Origin: Dicaeum eximium
Lineage: Eukaryota; Chordata; Aves; Passeriformes; Dicaeidae
Length of the DNA: 64,000 nucleotides
NCBI GenBank assembly: GCA_013396995.1
Contig: VWZP01008288.1
Location: 624,857 to 688,856, forward strand
Reading direction: 5' to 3'
This document shows positions 25,401 to 37,790 of the stretch, piece by piece; position 1 is the first letter of the stretch; each line of letters opens with the position of its first letter. A program made the position numbers and the translations under genes. Under the pieces are notes generated by a model that searched no databases, was not told the DNA's origin, and saw only the letters and a list, made by a program, of their open reading frames with translations.

Positions 25401-28396
25401 CACCTCTCGTGGTGATTCACGTTATGGTTCTAGTTTGGAGCAAAGACGCACAAAAGCCGAGAGAGATTAGTGCCTCAAGGGTAATAGTCCAAACACCTGG
25501 GCAGAAAGGAAAAGGTGACTATTTCTCTTTGAAAAGATTACACTATTCTGCAGAAAGGAACAGGAAAAGGGCAAAGAAAGGTTTTAAGTCTCCTTCAAAG
25601 GTGCTAGGGCACTGGTGGTGAAAAAAGGAGGACCATGTTATACCAGTCCACAGAAGAGTTTTAAACTCCAGAGGAATTCCAACAAGGTGAAATCAGGCAA
25701 GACACATCTTGGAGAAGTAATAGCTGGATTGCTGGGATGCTGCTTTGGGGTGCAGGAGGCCAAGATCCAGGCCCCATTATGAACCTGAAGGGCTCTGGTG
25801 TATTCCCAGTCAGCTCTCTAGCTGGAACATGGCATCATTGCTCTCCAAAAGATCCCTGGGTAGTGCGGGGTACAAATCTTAGGGCTGCACAGCCCACTGG
25901 GGCAAGGGATGTTCACTTTATAGCATCAAGCTTCCTTTGGGAGGTTTGTCCAAATCAGAAAATATTGTCACTCTGTTTTGTGACAGATGTTGCAGACTTT
26001 GAATGGGGTGAACTTTTATGTCCATAAAATTAGGATGGAGCCATAATATTTTCCCTGAATCTTCTTCTGGGAAGTATTTTGCATCTTTAGTCTTCTTCTG
26101 TAACAAAATCCAATCCCAAGCCAAAATTAAAACCACTGCAATGGACTGGGTTTGGATCTGGATGTTTATCTCAGAGCCTGAGGTCCAAGAAGATTTGTAG
26201 CTGAGATTTCTGATTTGGTTGACGGCAGAATAAAGATGTCTGGGTCTGTGGTTAGAGGCCCAGCACAAGGGTGAGTCTGAGCAGACATACAGCAAAAACT
26301 AAGATTAAGCCTTTACTGTTGGCTGAGTGAAGCTCAGTGCAGTTTTGCTATCAGCATAGCACCATGACAGCTCACAGTCATCTAAGTACCACAGAGCTGA
26401 ACACTGTCTATTCAAACTGAAACATACACTAGCTAGAACATGATGAGACTTCAAAATTTGCCTTCACCTCTTCTCTCTATTCTTGCAATCTCTTTTGTTG
26501 AGCTTTCTACAGAACAGCCATTAGAGCACTGGAACTGGTGCGAAGTACATCGTTATGACTTGATCATCTGCACTTTGTAGAACTGGCAGGAGCACCTTGT
26601 CTGTTTCAGCAGTTTTCACATATCACTGAATTTAGGGACTGGATGACCATAAAAGAGCCTGAAGTCACAAAGTGGTCTTGACTGTCTCTGAGACTGCAAA
26701 GACATAACTTGATTTTCAATCACAGCTCAATAGTGGTAGAAAAAAGAAGGAAGTAGCAGATGTGGAGGTGATGTATGTACCTCAGGACATTAAGTCTGTG
26801 CAATCCCTCTTGAGCATTAGCATCAAGTCCATGTACATTCTCCCTGAAAGTCCATCATGTTTGCATTTAGCAACTCCACACACAATAAAATACTTTTATT
26901 TTCTAACACTCATGTTAAACTCTTGTCTGCCTGTTACTGGGAGCTTCTATTCATTTTAGCAGAATCTAGAAAGAATATGTTTCTGTGTAGCTGGGACCAG
27001 TCTAGTGTAAATTCTTTTGTAGTGTATTCCAGCTGTTTGAGGTATCAGCCATTTCCTATATCACTTTATTTTTTTCCCTGTCAATTTTAAAGAAGAAAAA
27101 TGAATCATGACACTTCTCCACTACAAGTTCAGGCACTTTCTATGTTGTCTGAGCAGAGAATCATTGCAGATGTCGCATTTATAGCTGGTGTCTCAGAAAT
27201 CCTTCATACCTAGTGAATTGAACTGACACTTTTAAAATCTATCTGCTGGAAGAGCTGCCATCACCTTCCAAAAATGAGCACAGAATAAGGTGCTGGAGGA
27301 AGGTGGGGAGGAGTTCATGTGTCTCCTGGAAAGCAAGAAGTGGGAGATATCCTCTGCATGACCACTGCTCTCTGCTTGGCTCTTGTAGTATTTATATTAT
27401 AGTATCATCCAGAGTCTTACCGAGAATTACAGCTCTCTTATGTTGACAATTTTCAAAGCACCTTGGAGCATATTCTGATTTGGTGTATCTGCAGGATCAG
27501 AAGAAAGTTAACTAAGCACATCCAAAAGCAAAATGTCCAGGAAGAGTAAGGCATTTGAGCAATCATCATTTACTGAGCAGGGACTCAGTGAAATATTGGC
27601 ACTATTAAAACATAGTTTGACTGAAGATCCAGATTAGAGGGACTAGTAGAATCTATTCTAAATTACTATAGAAAATAACTCTGATAAACTCGAAAACTTT
27701 ATAGGTCTTGAAATGTATAAATGGTAGGCCTTAATATTCTCACATTGGACTACTATTTTTTTGCTTCTTTATTCCTAATTTTTACTCGTAGAGAAAGTGG
27801 AGTGATATAACTATACAGGGGCTGAATTTACCGACTTTTGTTTTAAATGAGACTTAAAAAAAAAGAAGTTATGTATGAAAAAGTAAATGTTTCAAGCAAC
27901 ATTAAAGAGAGCTTTTTCCAGAAACTGTATTTACAATTTCAATGTTTATTACACCATAAAATTATACCACTTGTGAAATGATGCTTCATTCTTGAAATAA
28001 AGTTCCAGGGAGACAAACTTTGGGTAAAATAGCTGATTCCAGTAATCAAATTCTGCTGTCAGTATGTAACACAGTTGTTACTATATTGTTAATGTGCTTG
28101 GAAAAAAACTCATATGCCAGATTTTCTACTCTTGTAATTAGAAAATTGTGTTTTAATTACACAAAGAAAATCTGTGATTGTAAATCTGGGTGATATGGCT
28201 GTTTTCATTTGTCTGTAATAAAATTTAGTCTCCATAATATGTGCCTTTATAGACTCAAAACCTCACCCACTTTTTACATGGCTGATTTACTGGGTGCACT
28301 GTTTCTAGCAGCAATCACTAAGAAAATCATCATTCTCCTCTAATTAAATGCAAAAGCAAAAAGTGTTGTGATATGATGTAGTGACTCACAGAGCTC
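22401..28396. other. Unique DNA, no gene supported
   Basis: Six kilobases of ordinary non-coding sequence. The longest frames are at 25918-26295 (125 codons, minus) and 25737-26027 (96 codons, plus). They overlap one another and have no recognisable domain or splice context. I see no CR1 tail, tandem array or CpG cluster. Confidence 0.6.
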
Positions 28397-28449
28397 GGGA
28401 AACACAGATAAATATTCTAGGAGGGAAACACAGATAGGGAAACACAGAT
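28397..28449 (+). repeat. Three copies of GGGAAACACAGAT
   Basis: The 13-mer occurs at 28397-28409, 28423-28435 and 28437-28449. The first and third copies are followed by ATTCTAGG, the first after a four-base insertion. The pattern fits two rounds of local duplication, with part of the unit deleted between copies two and three. Confidence 0.9.
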
Positions 28450-31400
28450 TCTAGGTGTGCAATCTGCATCCCTTCCTTTGCTGTGGTTTACTGGTACAGC
28501 AAGGCTCAGGGCTCACAGCGCTGAAATCCTTAGCACCTCCTTGACAGCCCTGCTGTAACGTCTAGAGAGCACAGTCAGATCACAGTGGATTTTACTGAGC
28601 TGTTATTTATTGCACACAAGATGTTGATGATCTATGACTTACGGTCCCAGAACCAGACTTGCAAATGCCTCTTCTGTTGCCCTGGATGCAATTATTTTCA
28701 TCTCAAAGTGGAGCCTTCTGTAAGGTATCTCTTTAAGTTTTGGCAGCAAGAGGCAGGATGGCTGTCAGTCTGTCTCTGCCCTAGCATGCTATTGATGTAT
28801 AGCACTGGAGCTTAGGAGACTCAGTAGAGCAATGTCATTTTAAGAATACCAAAAAATAATTTTAAAAGAACCAACAGAACCCTCTCTTTGCAAAAATGTG
28901 TTTTTCTTTTCTTGAACAACTGCACATGCAAAGAAAAACTCTCTAGTTGATTCTGTGGAGAGACATAGCTAATTTATCTATTTGTAGGAGTATGCAGAAA
29001 ACAGATAAAAATAGATATCTCTCTTAAAATGAACAGACTTAAAGGAAATAAAATTTTGAGTGTACCTTCATGTTTCAGGAGTTAAAAATAAATTGTGTAA
29101 TAAAACCAAATTAAGTAATTTCATGCTAACCTATAAAGTGTTTTCTCTATCTGACTTCAAGTGGGAAATCCATGATGTTTTGGGGAGAGGCAGGATAGTT
29201 AAGATTTGCTAAAGTGGAAGAAATGGCTGAAGGAAATTAATGACTGCATAGACATGAGGTTATTTTATAACACCATGTATTCTGAATGGAAAAGAATTTT
29301 TAAATGCTTTCAATTATTCTGAGACACAGGCCATGTAAGACATCCCTAGTCTATTAATAGGCTTAAGGTGTATGTGTTGTTGGTCGATTACAGATGAACA
29401 TGGACTCATGCTGTACGTATAGGAGTTAGGATGATTGTTAACTCTTTCTTGGCAATTTTCCTGCTTAAGTTGCATAGGTATATTTGTAGCTTGTATTGCA
29501 TGCTTTTACCACCTCATTCAACAAAGCACTCAAGTACCTGAATATTTTTAGAAGCTGCTGGAATATTGTAACCATATCCATCAAAACAATGTGATTGAAG
29601 ATACATAAGCATGTGCATAAGTAACTTACTGAATACATGATGAGAAGGTGGATAAACTAATTTCTTCTGTAGAAATTCGTGTTATCATAAGACAAAGAGT
29701 ATTAAAAAATTCATGTTAATCCCTGTAATTTATCCTCAGTACTAAATTCAGGAAACATAGAGAGTGATAAGGATAGCTACACAGATTTCTTTGTTATGGG
29801 TTCTATTTTCTTTCAAACATTCATTCTATCATAGCTTCAAAGTCATCTCTCTTGTATCAGGAGTTTCTTCTCCTTACTCCTCTAGGTCATCTGAAAAAAT
29901 TAAGAAAAGGAACGAAAAATCTTATCCAAACCCAAATAGACAAAAACCTCATCATCAAATCAGTGTAAATAACAGAGACATTAAAGCTACTGGGGGAATT
30001 GCTAATGTTCTAATAAAATACCTTCAAATAAAAAGAAATCATAAATGTTCAAAGATGCTTTCAGTGTTTTATGGCATAATAAATGCCTTATATGATCTCA
30101 TTAATGCTATTAGGCATTTCATTATTCTCCTCTCTTTTTCGAGAGATGCAAAGAAAGATGCAAACTTTGAGCATGCACTGTGTCAGAGCAAATATACCAG
30201 AAAAGGGGACGCTGAGTGAGCAGTAGCAGCAGGAGGTTTATTCATAAAGCAATGATTTCAGGCTTTGCCTGCAGTTACCGTGGCTTGGAGCTATTTCCTT
30301 TTTTACCTGTAATGTATTTATACCTTTCAAACTTACATAATTTCCTTGTCTTCAAGGTCTGTAACAACCTCCATGAATCACTACAAGCCATGGCATTTTC
30401 TGTTCCTTGCTATCCTATGCTTCAAGACTCTTCTCATGCAACCTCACAGGGTACCTGCCATTACTGCCTCTTCCTAAGCAACCCTTTTGGGAAGCAGCAA
30501 CAATCAGAGATGGAAAATGTATTAATTGTAAATCTAAATCAAACCTAGGAAGCTGACAATAGTATAAGAACCATTTGCTGAACTAACCAACAGTAGTTCA
30601 GTAATGATTGTGGAAAAGAGACAGGGATAACTGAGATTAAGGTAATGTCATTTCTTGTTGCTCCAGCACATCTTGTTAATTGAATGTGCAGTTTAGATCT
30701 TCACCTGTCAGTCACAGAAAGTGAATCTATGTATTGGAAACCAACACACAGGACTGTGGCCACCACAACAGCAAGTCAAGTGCTCTACATATGACTGGTT
30801 CATATGTGTGCCTCAGTTGTTTGATAGTTAATACCTTTTCCTCCTGTGAGAAATTTCTTACATACTTTTAGAAAATAGGTATCGTATCTATAATGAACAC
30901 CAAAAAGCTCAGTAAAGTCCCAATTTTTTTTGCTTATGATTGAAGATTTTTGTTACAAGTAATGGTAATAAAAACTCGGACAACAATAAATCTGCAATTC
31001 TCAAAATTCCTGGAAATTGCTTTTTTAGGGATTGATTTGTAATTTAATATTCCATTTGCATGTAGATACTTTTTAGGCCTTCAGTTTTGTGACCATGATA
31101 AATACTCCTGGCTCCAGATAGCCTGTACAGTGCTTGCCAAATTCCCATCTTCTCTTCCAGCCAGCTCCCTGGTCTACTTGAAATACTTTGCAATGTACAG
31201 TGAAGCTACATAATCCTGAATTTCCTCTCCCAAAGTATTGTTTATAGAGAGACATTTGTTTGGCCTATGAACACAAGGCCACATTTTTACCTTGTTCCAG
31301 GAGCAGCTTCCGTCTTTTGAACTCTATTGTTTTAGGAGTTCCAGAGAGCTCTAGAGATCATCTCATTGCAGAATATTTTGCTGGAAAATTACTATCAAGA

Positions 31401-32681
31401 AGCACTTTTTTGAAGACCTCCTGCTTCAGAGGATATATTTGTTATTAATGTTTCTATTTACTTAGTATTGGGTGATTTACTATGACAAATATGACAACTG
31501 TTAACTGTTTTGTTATCAAAATCCTTGTCAGTGTTGACACTGAAGTCTAAATTTTTTGGACTGTCCAACTCATGAAAGTGCCATCGGTTATCTGTGGATG
31601 ATCTGCATAAACAGAAGTACTGATGCATGATAATTGAGTCTTGTAGAACCAATGGAAATGACTGCAGATACACCAGGCTCCCTTTAGTGGCTCTATATGT
31701 CAGTTTTTCAGAGCTGCTACCAGCCGAGGAGCCTGTTTGATCAAACTGCAGAGGTTAGTGCTCTTAGCATTTAAAATCCTAAGTTCTCCTCCTTATCATG
31801 GACTGGGCATGGTCTGTTACACTGTCCTTAAGGTGTTATCTGCTGATACTGGTTAGGTAGAAGGAACCCCAAAAAATGGCACCAGGGTTAAACTCTGCTG
31901 AGCAGGAGCCATAAGTACGGAAGTATGGAGTATCAGGTCTCTCAATACAAAGTGTATATGAATTGTTTTTTTAAATACTCTGTTTTGCGTCTAATTGGTT
32001 GCCATCTTCCATGTTTATTTCCCTCAAGTTAATAGTTATATCCTCAATGATTTATACAAGGTGTAAACTGCAGGAAGATTTAATTCAGCCTGGGCAGAGA
32101 ACTTGACAGCTTCAGTCCAAGACAAAAAATTAAGTGGAGAATTTGGGTACAACAGTAAGTTCAGAGATGGCTGAAAATGTCAGGAAAAATCTTTTTCGCT
32201 AGTTTTTGACTACTAACCCCTAAACATTAAAGCTTCCTCCAGCACAGGAACATGTTTGTCACAGCTCTGATGTCCATAAAAACAATGTACCAGAGCCAGC
32301 AGCTGTGCTCTGAAACACTTCTCTCTTTGGCAAAATAACATGGGATATTTTCCCACTTAAGCAGTTCTTCTCTAGGGGAGCAGCAAATTCTTCATCCCTC
32401 TGATATCTACAGACCTGGACTAAGGAAACCCTGAGGAGTTTGTAACAAAACAAATTTTAATATGGTGAGTATCTAAAACCCAACAGCCCGGAGACAAGGT
32501 TACTAGAGGATCAATCCTCTTTTTAAATACTTTGTCTATAAAGCAAAACATTTAAATATTTGTCGTCTTTTTTTCCCCATATTTGGGAGGATAGACACAT
32601 GGCTCATATCTTTAATTAGTAGTTGAGCACCTGAATGTCACTGATTTCTCTGTGAAATAGCTGCCTCTGGCCATTTACAGT
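28450..32681. other. Unique DNA, no gene supported
   Basis: This stretch contains the longest frame of the window, 151 codons at 29764-30219 (plus). Its product has no recognisable domain, the start has no Kozak-like context, and stop-codon frequency at this base composition predicts a frame of that length in 64 kb now and then. A second frame of 110 codons overlaps its end (30216-30548). Neither is called as a gene. Confidence 0.55.
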
Positions 32682-32732
32682 TGGAATCAATGAACTTAAT
32701 GGTCTTTTCCAACCTATATGATTCTATGATTC
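32682..32732 (+). mobile_element. CR1 LINE 3'-end remnant
   Basis: The last part of a CR1 3' UTR on the plus strand: TTGGAATCAATGAACTTAAT, the 'GGTCTTTTCCAACCT' block and the closing ATTCTATGATTC repeat. Upstream homology fades before about 32660, so only the tail is left. The 8-bp terminal repeat is intact enough to fix the strand. Confidence 0.8.
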
Positions 32733-33552
32733 AGAATGAGGATTTTCATTTCAAGAAACTATGTGAAATGAGAACCTTCTGTAGTATTTCTCTAACAGCA
32801 TCTGCCTTTCTGGTACATATGTCCTCTGAGTGCAAGTGGCAGGTACTGGAGGAAAAAAAATCTTGTCTTTGGAAATAATGATATAAACAGTAAAAAGACT
32901 AAAAAGTATTTCCCAATTCACAACTGAATGACTCTTTTCACATAGCCTTTCATCTTCTTGTGACAGATGGCCCAATTACAGGACCTAATTAATAAATTTT
33001 AAAACTCTATTAATGAGCCTCTTGCTCAGGGAGTTTCAAGTACATGCTTGATATTTCATAGGTTTTTATGGCATGGAGGGTGATTTTTGGAAATAAAACC
33101 AATGAATAGACTTTGTCTAAACAAGAAGTAGAAATATGAAATGCATATTAATTCTTTTTTCTAAAAATAAAATATTCTAAAAGCAAAAAGAAAAAAGTTT
33201 CTTCCTGAAGGTAAAATTTTACGTTTTTCATCTTTCTTCCTTCTTTCCTGCCAGAAAGTTGATTAACGATCCATATTTTCTTAGATTTTGTTTTAAAGTC
33301 ATAATTCTGAAATTATTTATTTGAAAGAATCACATCAGAGCATTCAAGCTTATCAGAAATAGAACATTTATAGCAAAATAGCCCAAACCTTGTTTTCTGA
33401 ATGATATGTTAATGTATAAAACTATGACCTATTAAAAATACAATGAAGGACAGAAAAGGAAACAGTAGTCGAAATCGAGTCAATAGGCAAAGGTAGCCAA
33501 AATGATTTTTGATCCCAACAAAATGTAAATGGAACACGAAGGACACGCCCTA

Positions 33553-33583
33553 TCAAAGGTGAAGGTGAAGGATTCACCTTTGA
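33553..33583. repeat. 11-bp perfect hairpin
   Basis: TCAAAGGTGAA (33553-33563) and TTCACCTTTGA (33573-33583) are perfect reverse complements with a 9-bp loop. AGGTGAA...TTCACCT also gives an everted pair of AGGTGA-like nuclear-receptor half-sites. No transcript is visible around it. Confidence 0.8.
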
Positions 33584-34221
33584 ATTATATTTTAATTACT
33601 TGCACAATTTTAACAAAGCATGATAATTAAATTAATCAGGTAAAATATATGTAAATTTGTAGGTAGCTGATGATTTTTTGAGTAATTTTTTTTCTCACTA
33701 ATGGAGCTTAATAATAGTTGTAAACATTTAATTTAATCTAAAATTACAGGATGCTCTTTTCATGGGTTAGAAATATAGATTTATTTCAGTTTTATTTTTT
33801 GGGTTTGTTTTTGCTGTTTGGGTTGTGGGCCACTAATAAATTACAGACTGGCAGGCCTGAAAAAAATAAAAGAATGATTGAAGAAAACTCCAGTAGTACT
33901 ACCAAGGCATTTAAAAAACATCTAAAAGCTGCCAATAATTTCCTCAGCATTTTTTTCAAATCTGTCTTGGTTCGAAAGACAGGTATCTGCTAAGGAAGGC
34001 AGGAGCCTCCCTTGGAATGGAAAATGTAAATCTTCTCTCTCTGAATTTTGAAATCAAGGGGCTCTTAGGCAAAGATATGGGAATAGGAATAGCAGTTATT
34101 TACTAGTGTGTATGATAAAGCAAACAAAGAACAATAACTCCGGCATTAACCCCAAACAGAACCGAACCCAGTGACGCCGCTCGGCTGCGGCGCTTTCCCC
34201 GCGCTGCAGTTCCGGCCGCAG

Positions 34222-34237
34222 CCAGCAGGGGCGCTGG
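34222..34237 (+). promoter_or_regulatory. Weak CTCF-like sequence
   Basis: CCAGCAGGGGCGCTGG resembles the CTCF core (CCASYAGRKGGCRS) but has one G too few before CGC. It may be a degraded site or a coincidence of GC richness. Confidence 0.3.
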
Positions 34238-34278
34238 TGGCTCCTGGCGGGCAGCGCAGGTGCGGTGATTCCCCCACG

Positions 34279-34293
34279 CCTGCAGGGGGCGCG
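34279..34293 (+). promoter_or_regulatory. CTCF-like binding site
   Basis: CCTGCAGGGGGCGCG fits the CTCF core CCASYAGRKGGCRS at all positions except the third (T for A). The spacing is correct and the GGGGGCGC half is intact. CTCF organises chromatin loops and insulators, and motif direction matters: this one reads on the plus strand. It sits inside the CpG cluster, and a second plus-strand candidate lies 1.7 kb downstream. Confidence 0.55.
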
Positions 34294-34303
34294 AGCTTGG
34301 GGA

Positions 34304-34310
34304 TCACGTG
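34304..34310. promoter_or_regulatory. E-box TCACGTG
   Basis: TCACGTG is the preferred class for USF/MYC/MITF-type bHLH-ZIP factors. It lies 10 bp after the CTCF-like site and 3 bp before an ATGGCGGC site, a spacing typical of compact promoters. Confidence 0.5.
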
Positions 34311-34313
34311 GTA

Positions 34314-34321
34314 ATGGCGGC
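34314..34321 (+). promoter_or_regulatory. YY1-type site ATGGCGGC (first of two)
   Basis: This is the strong YY1 consensus AAnATGGCGGC class (here TAATGGCGGC). A second exact ATGGCGGC is at 34510-34517. In many vertebrate genes such sites lie just downstream of the transcription start on the coding strand, so both would agree with plus-strand transcription. Confidence 0.45.
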
Positions 34322-34904
34322 TGGGCCCAGGCAGGGAGGGATGGAAGAGAGGCCTCGCTTCACAAACCCTTATGGCAGCCGACCCCCGTGCCCCAGCAGG
34401 ACTCTGAGGAGCACCAAGCTGGGCCGGCAGGATGTCTCAGCAGGCAGGGGATAGGGAGCTACAGTGCAGCGAAAGCTCGGAGCAGTGCCAAAGAAGCGGC
34501 GGGGACAGAATGGCGGCGGCCCGGCTCCCAGCAGGGCAGGGAGAGGCCAACCCAAGATCCTGGGCTCCTGAGCAGGTGGGGATAGGTCCCTGTTTTAGTG
34601 AGGTGGCTGTTAATGAGGTCCCAGTTCAGTGGCTGCTCTCATGAGCAGAGGTCACCCCACAGCAGAAGGAGCAGCTCTGGGCTGGGCTCTGGTGGCAGCA
34701 GCAGCAGTGAATTCCCTTCCCCAAGCAGCAGCTCTGACCATCCTCCGAAACCAAGAGAGAGAGCCAGCAGCTGCCCCAGCCCCATCCTTTACCTGCCCAG
34801 TTGTCTCAGTGTCTCTGCCCCTTGGAGAGAAACTCCCAGATGGGAGAAGCACAGACCAGATGCTCTCCTCCCCTGAACTTGGCCACTTCTTTAGTTTTTC
34901 TTAA
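34321..34904 (+). other. GC-rich possible first exon or transcript, coding not supported
   Basis: GC-rich sequence downstream of the CpG core. Frames at 34265-34585 (106 codons), 34432-34644 (70), 34598-34876 (92) and 34629-34904 (91) overlap in different phases. They are rich in A, G, P, S and Q as expected from composition, with no known domain. A donor-like CAG/GTGGGG falls at 34576, so transcripts might splice there. It could be the first exon of an lncRNA, or of a gene whose other exons lie outside the window. Without transcript evidence it is not called as a gene. Confidence 0.35.
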
Positions 34905-35951
34905 GTACCTAGTTGTTAGTGTTTCCTAGCAACTTATGGGAAAAAATTCTATAAGTAAAAAGGAACAAAAGGAAAGAGACCTAACCTCCAACAAGATAAT
35001 TCTTGTTCATAATTATTTTTCCAAGAGGAACACTTTGTTTTATATGTTACCATGTTTTTTTTTTTTCCCTGGGATGAATAAAAGAGGACAAACTAGAGAG
35101 CAGAAATCAGGAGCACAACGCAGTAATTCTCATTTGCAATTTGTTTCATATTCTTCAGCAGATTTTCCATGAGATGGGAGGGCAGTTCAGAAGCTGTGGA
35201 TCTTCTGCTGCTGATGCATCACAAGAAGTAGGACAAGTTGGGGGAGATTAAGTGTGCCTAATTAATTACAAAATATTCAATCTTAGGCTAAAATGATGAT
35301 TTGGTCACAAATCTCTAAGTACTAAGTGGAGAGAGAAATAAAATAATATGACATCCAGTCTTCAAAATAAAGGCATAACAACCTTCAGTGCAGGGAACTT
35401 GGAAGCAGAACAACTGAGATCAGAGTTGCTCTACCTCAGATAGAAATTAATGCCTTTGTGATATGTCAACACTTCTGACACTTGCTCCAAGCTGGCTGAT
35501 ATCACACTCAGAGGGCAAATACTCTTCAGCCTTCCTTTTCCTCTTCTGATAATTGCTGGCTGTCACTATGTGCACACAGTTTCTTTGTAAATTGTACCTT
35601 GACTCCTGTAGAAGTGATTTCATAGCACATAAGACACCATTACTGTGGCAGTAAGGGAACTAATGGTCAAGTTTTCTGGCTTATGAACTGCTAAGTGCCT
35701 TTTTAGTTTGAGCATACACAGGAACAGAAGATGGAGTTTGTTTACACGTAGAGGGAAATAATCAAAGCGTTGTGTTCTTCACATCATGATCCATTAGGAC
35801 ACAGGAGGTTCACTACTCAGTTTACAGATTTTGCCTGCAAGTTACATTTTGAAGAGGTAGAGATCAGGAAACTGCACCAGATGTCCACCCTGCTGCCTTT
35901 TTTTTTTCCTGTTTACTCCCACTAATTAGGGTTGCTTCTAGCAATTAAGCA
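34905..35951. other. Unique DNA, nothing recognised
   Basis: Composition returns to AT-rich. There is a 13-base T tract near 35056 and no frame longer than 78 codons. Nothing ties this stretch to the CpG cluster upstream. Confidence 0.6.
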
Positions 35952-35967
35952 TCCTTGGAGGGCGCTA
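35952..35967 (+). promoter_or_regulatory. Second CTCF-like sequence
   Basis: TCCTTGGAGGGCGCTA matches the 3' two thirds of the CTCF motif well (GRGGGCGCTA) and the 5' part poorly. The orientation is the same as the site at 34279. It stands in otherwise AT-rich DNA, which makes the CpG-containing match more notable than in GC-rich sequence. Confidence 0.35.
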
Positions 35968-37790
35968 GTGTTTCAGTCCTTTCTGTGCAGGTAGATGTCC
36001 TGTTTCTGGAAACCCATTCACTCCTTTCTAAATTCAAATCATGGAGGCAAGCCTAATTGTTAAAATTTTCAGGTAGATTATTGAGCAAGGACAGAGCACA
36101 GGTGCTGCAAAATGTATTGGGTGGAGTATTAGAGAGCTGCCAGCCTAAATTATCTTTCACACAGTTTATCCAAGAAGGTTAGGAGAGCATGAAAAATGGA
36201 TCCCACAAGCCAGAACAGAAAACAAAGTCATTCACAGAGCCAAAATTTAAAGCACGTACTGACTTCTGAAAATCACAAGGGAATTGTGATGGAAAGTTGA
36301 TATCCTTTGGGAAGGATTGTTCATAACTTGGCATGAGTTTTCAGCAGGCTGTTCTCATAACACACAGTACTGAAATTCCTCTGTTAAAAACCTTGTAGGA
36401 TACGGTCTGAGCCATCAGAGATTTATAACCATTCATGATGTAAGTACTTTAAACAAGAATAATGAAGGAAAGGAATCAGAGCACTGAGTACTCATCAGGT
36501 AAAATATTATGGTTTCAAAATAAGAAACAATCAAATACAAGTTTATTTTACAGATATATTTGAAATGTTTAGATTTATTATAATCTAAATAATATGGTGG
36601 CATTAAAAACTAAATCTTAGCACTAGTTTTAAGTTGCTTTACTAATTTCTCTTTCAAATTTAAGTAGCAGCAGAAAAATACGTAAAATACATATATATCT
36701 CACAATATACAAATAAAATTATGAATTACTTCAAATAATACATTTTCAGTCAGTACTGCTGTCTTTGTTTTAAATTTACATTCTGCATATTATTTGTTAC
36801 TAAGTCCTGTAGCTACATTTCCCCTGGCTTTAAGATTTAGCTAAATAAAAATACAACCTACATCAAACAGTACAAGTTTTAGTGTATCAAGTCTGTGATA
36901 ATATTAAGATAAAAACTTTCATGAAACGCTTGAAAATGCATTGCAATGTGATATTCACTTCCCTTTAGCAATTTCTGTTATGGACATCATTGTGCCATAT
37001 TTACTACCTGCCACCATGTAGTTCCATACAATCCCACTTTGCCTTAATGCAAAAATGGGTGAAGTAATCTCAAATCATCTTTAGACTTTTATTTCTATAA
37101 ATTGGTTTTCTGTTACTTGGGGGAAGAGACCATAAGAATCTGTTCCAAAAATTGCATTCTGTAATATCCCTGCAGCACAATTCTTGTAAAGGTACCATGG
37201 TATTACTTTCTAAAGGCATCCTACTTGTAAATCAAGAAATGTGAAAAGAAAGAAATGGATCAGAGATGGTTCCCTTTATGATATCACCAATGTCAAACTC
37301 TGGGCTCATTTTAGCTGAGCCAACTGTTATTCTTAGTTGTTGTGGAAGAAAATAAATATATTTGATGAAGTCTTTACTCTGGTAAAATCGAGTTTGTGGG
37401 TCTAGACAGCTGAGAGAATTGGGAGAAAGACCTGGAAGGTTTCCCTGTTACCTTGTTAACTAAAATGGGTCCCATGGTGACAGCAGCAAAAAATTGTATC
37501 TTTGTTTCTCATTTGTCTCTGTGAAGTTAATTGGTGATCCCAGTAAAAAGTCCATGGGGATATAATGGTATAACAAAATAAAAATCTTCAAACATTTGTC
37601 AAATAGCTGTTCTCTCTATAAATAAATTTGGGAGGCAAATTTTATTTCGTTCTTCAGAAACTACAGTTATTTCCCTTCTAATGCGCAGTTGAAGGGTGAC
37701 TAAAGCAGTTAGGGACGGGGGTATGAGAAGCAGCATCCCATCAGCAATGACAATGTCTGTGCTAACAAAATGATGCTGCTAACCATGTAA
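35968..37790. other. Unique AT-rich DNA, nothing recognised
   Basis: No frame of 60 or more codons is present in this stretch on either strand, and there is no repeat family. The base composition is among the most AT-rich in the window, especially 36,500-36,950. Confidence 0.65.

Larger units (their letters stand above)
34160..34580 (+). promoter_or_regulatory. CpG cluster, candidate promoter or insulator
   Basis: CpG is rare across the rest of the window, yet I count about 18 CpG dinucleotides in the roughly 155 bp from 34170 to 34320, and more scattered to about 34530. The first part holds GCGGCG, CCGCGC and CCGGCCGC blocks, the CTCF-like site at 34279-34293, the E-box at 34304-34310 and ATGGCGGC sites at 34314 and 34510. 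TATA-less vertebrate promoters of housekeeping genes and lncRNAs often combine CpG richness with such YY1 sites just downstream of the start. The following GC-rich sequence (to about 34,880) would be the first exon. The cluster is short for a classical CpG island. Alternatives are an insulator, a GC-rich LTR, or a retroposed first exon. Confidence 0.55.

Noticed and set aside
34265..34585. 106-codon frame in the CpG cluster considered as a coding first exon
   Set aside because: GC-rich DNA is poor in stops, several phases are open at once, and no domain is visible. It is kept only as a possible transcript.
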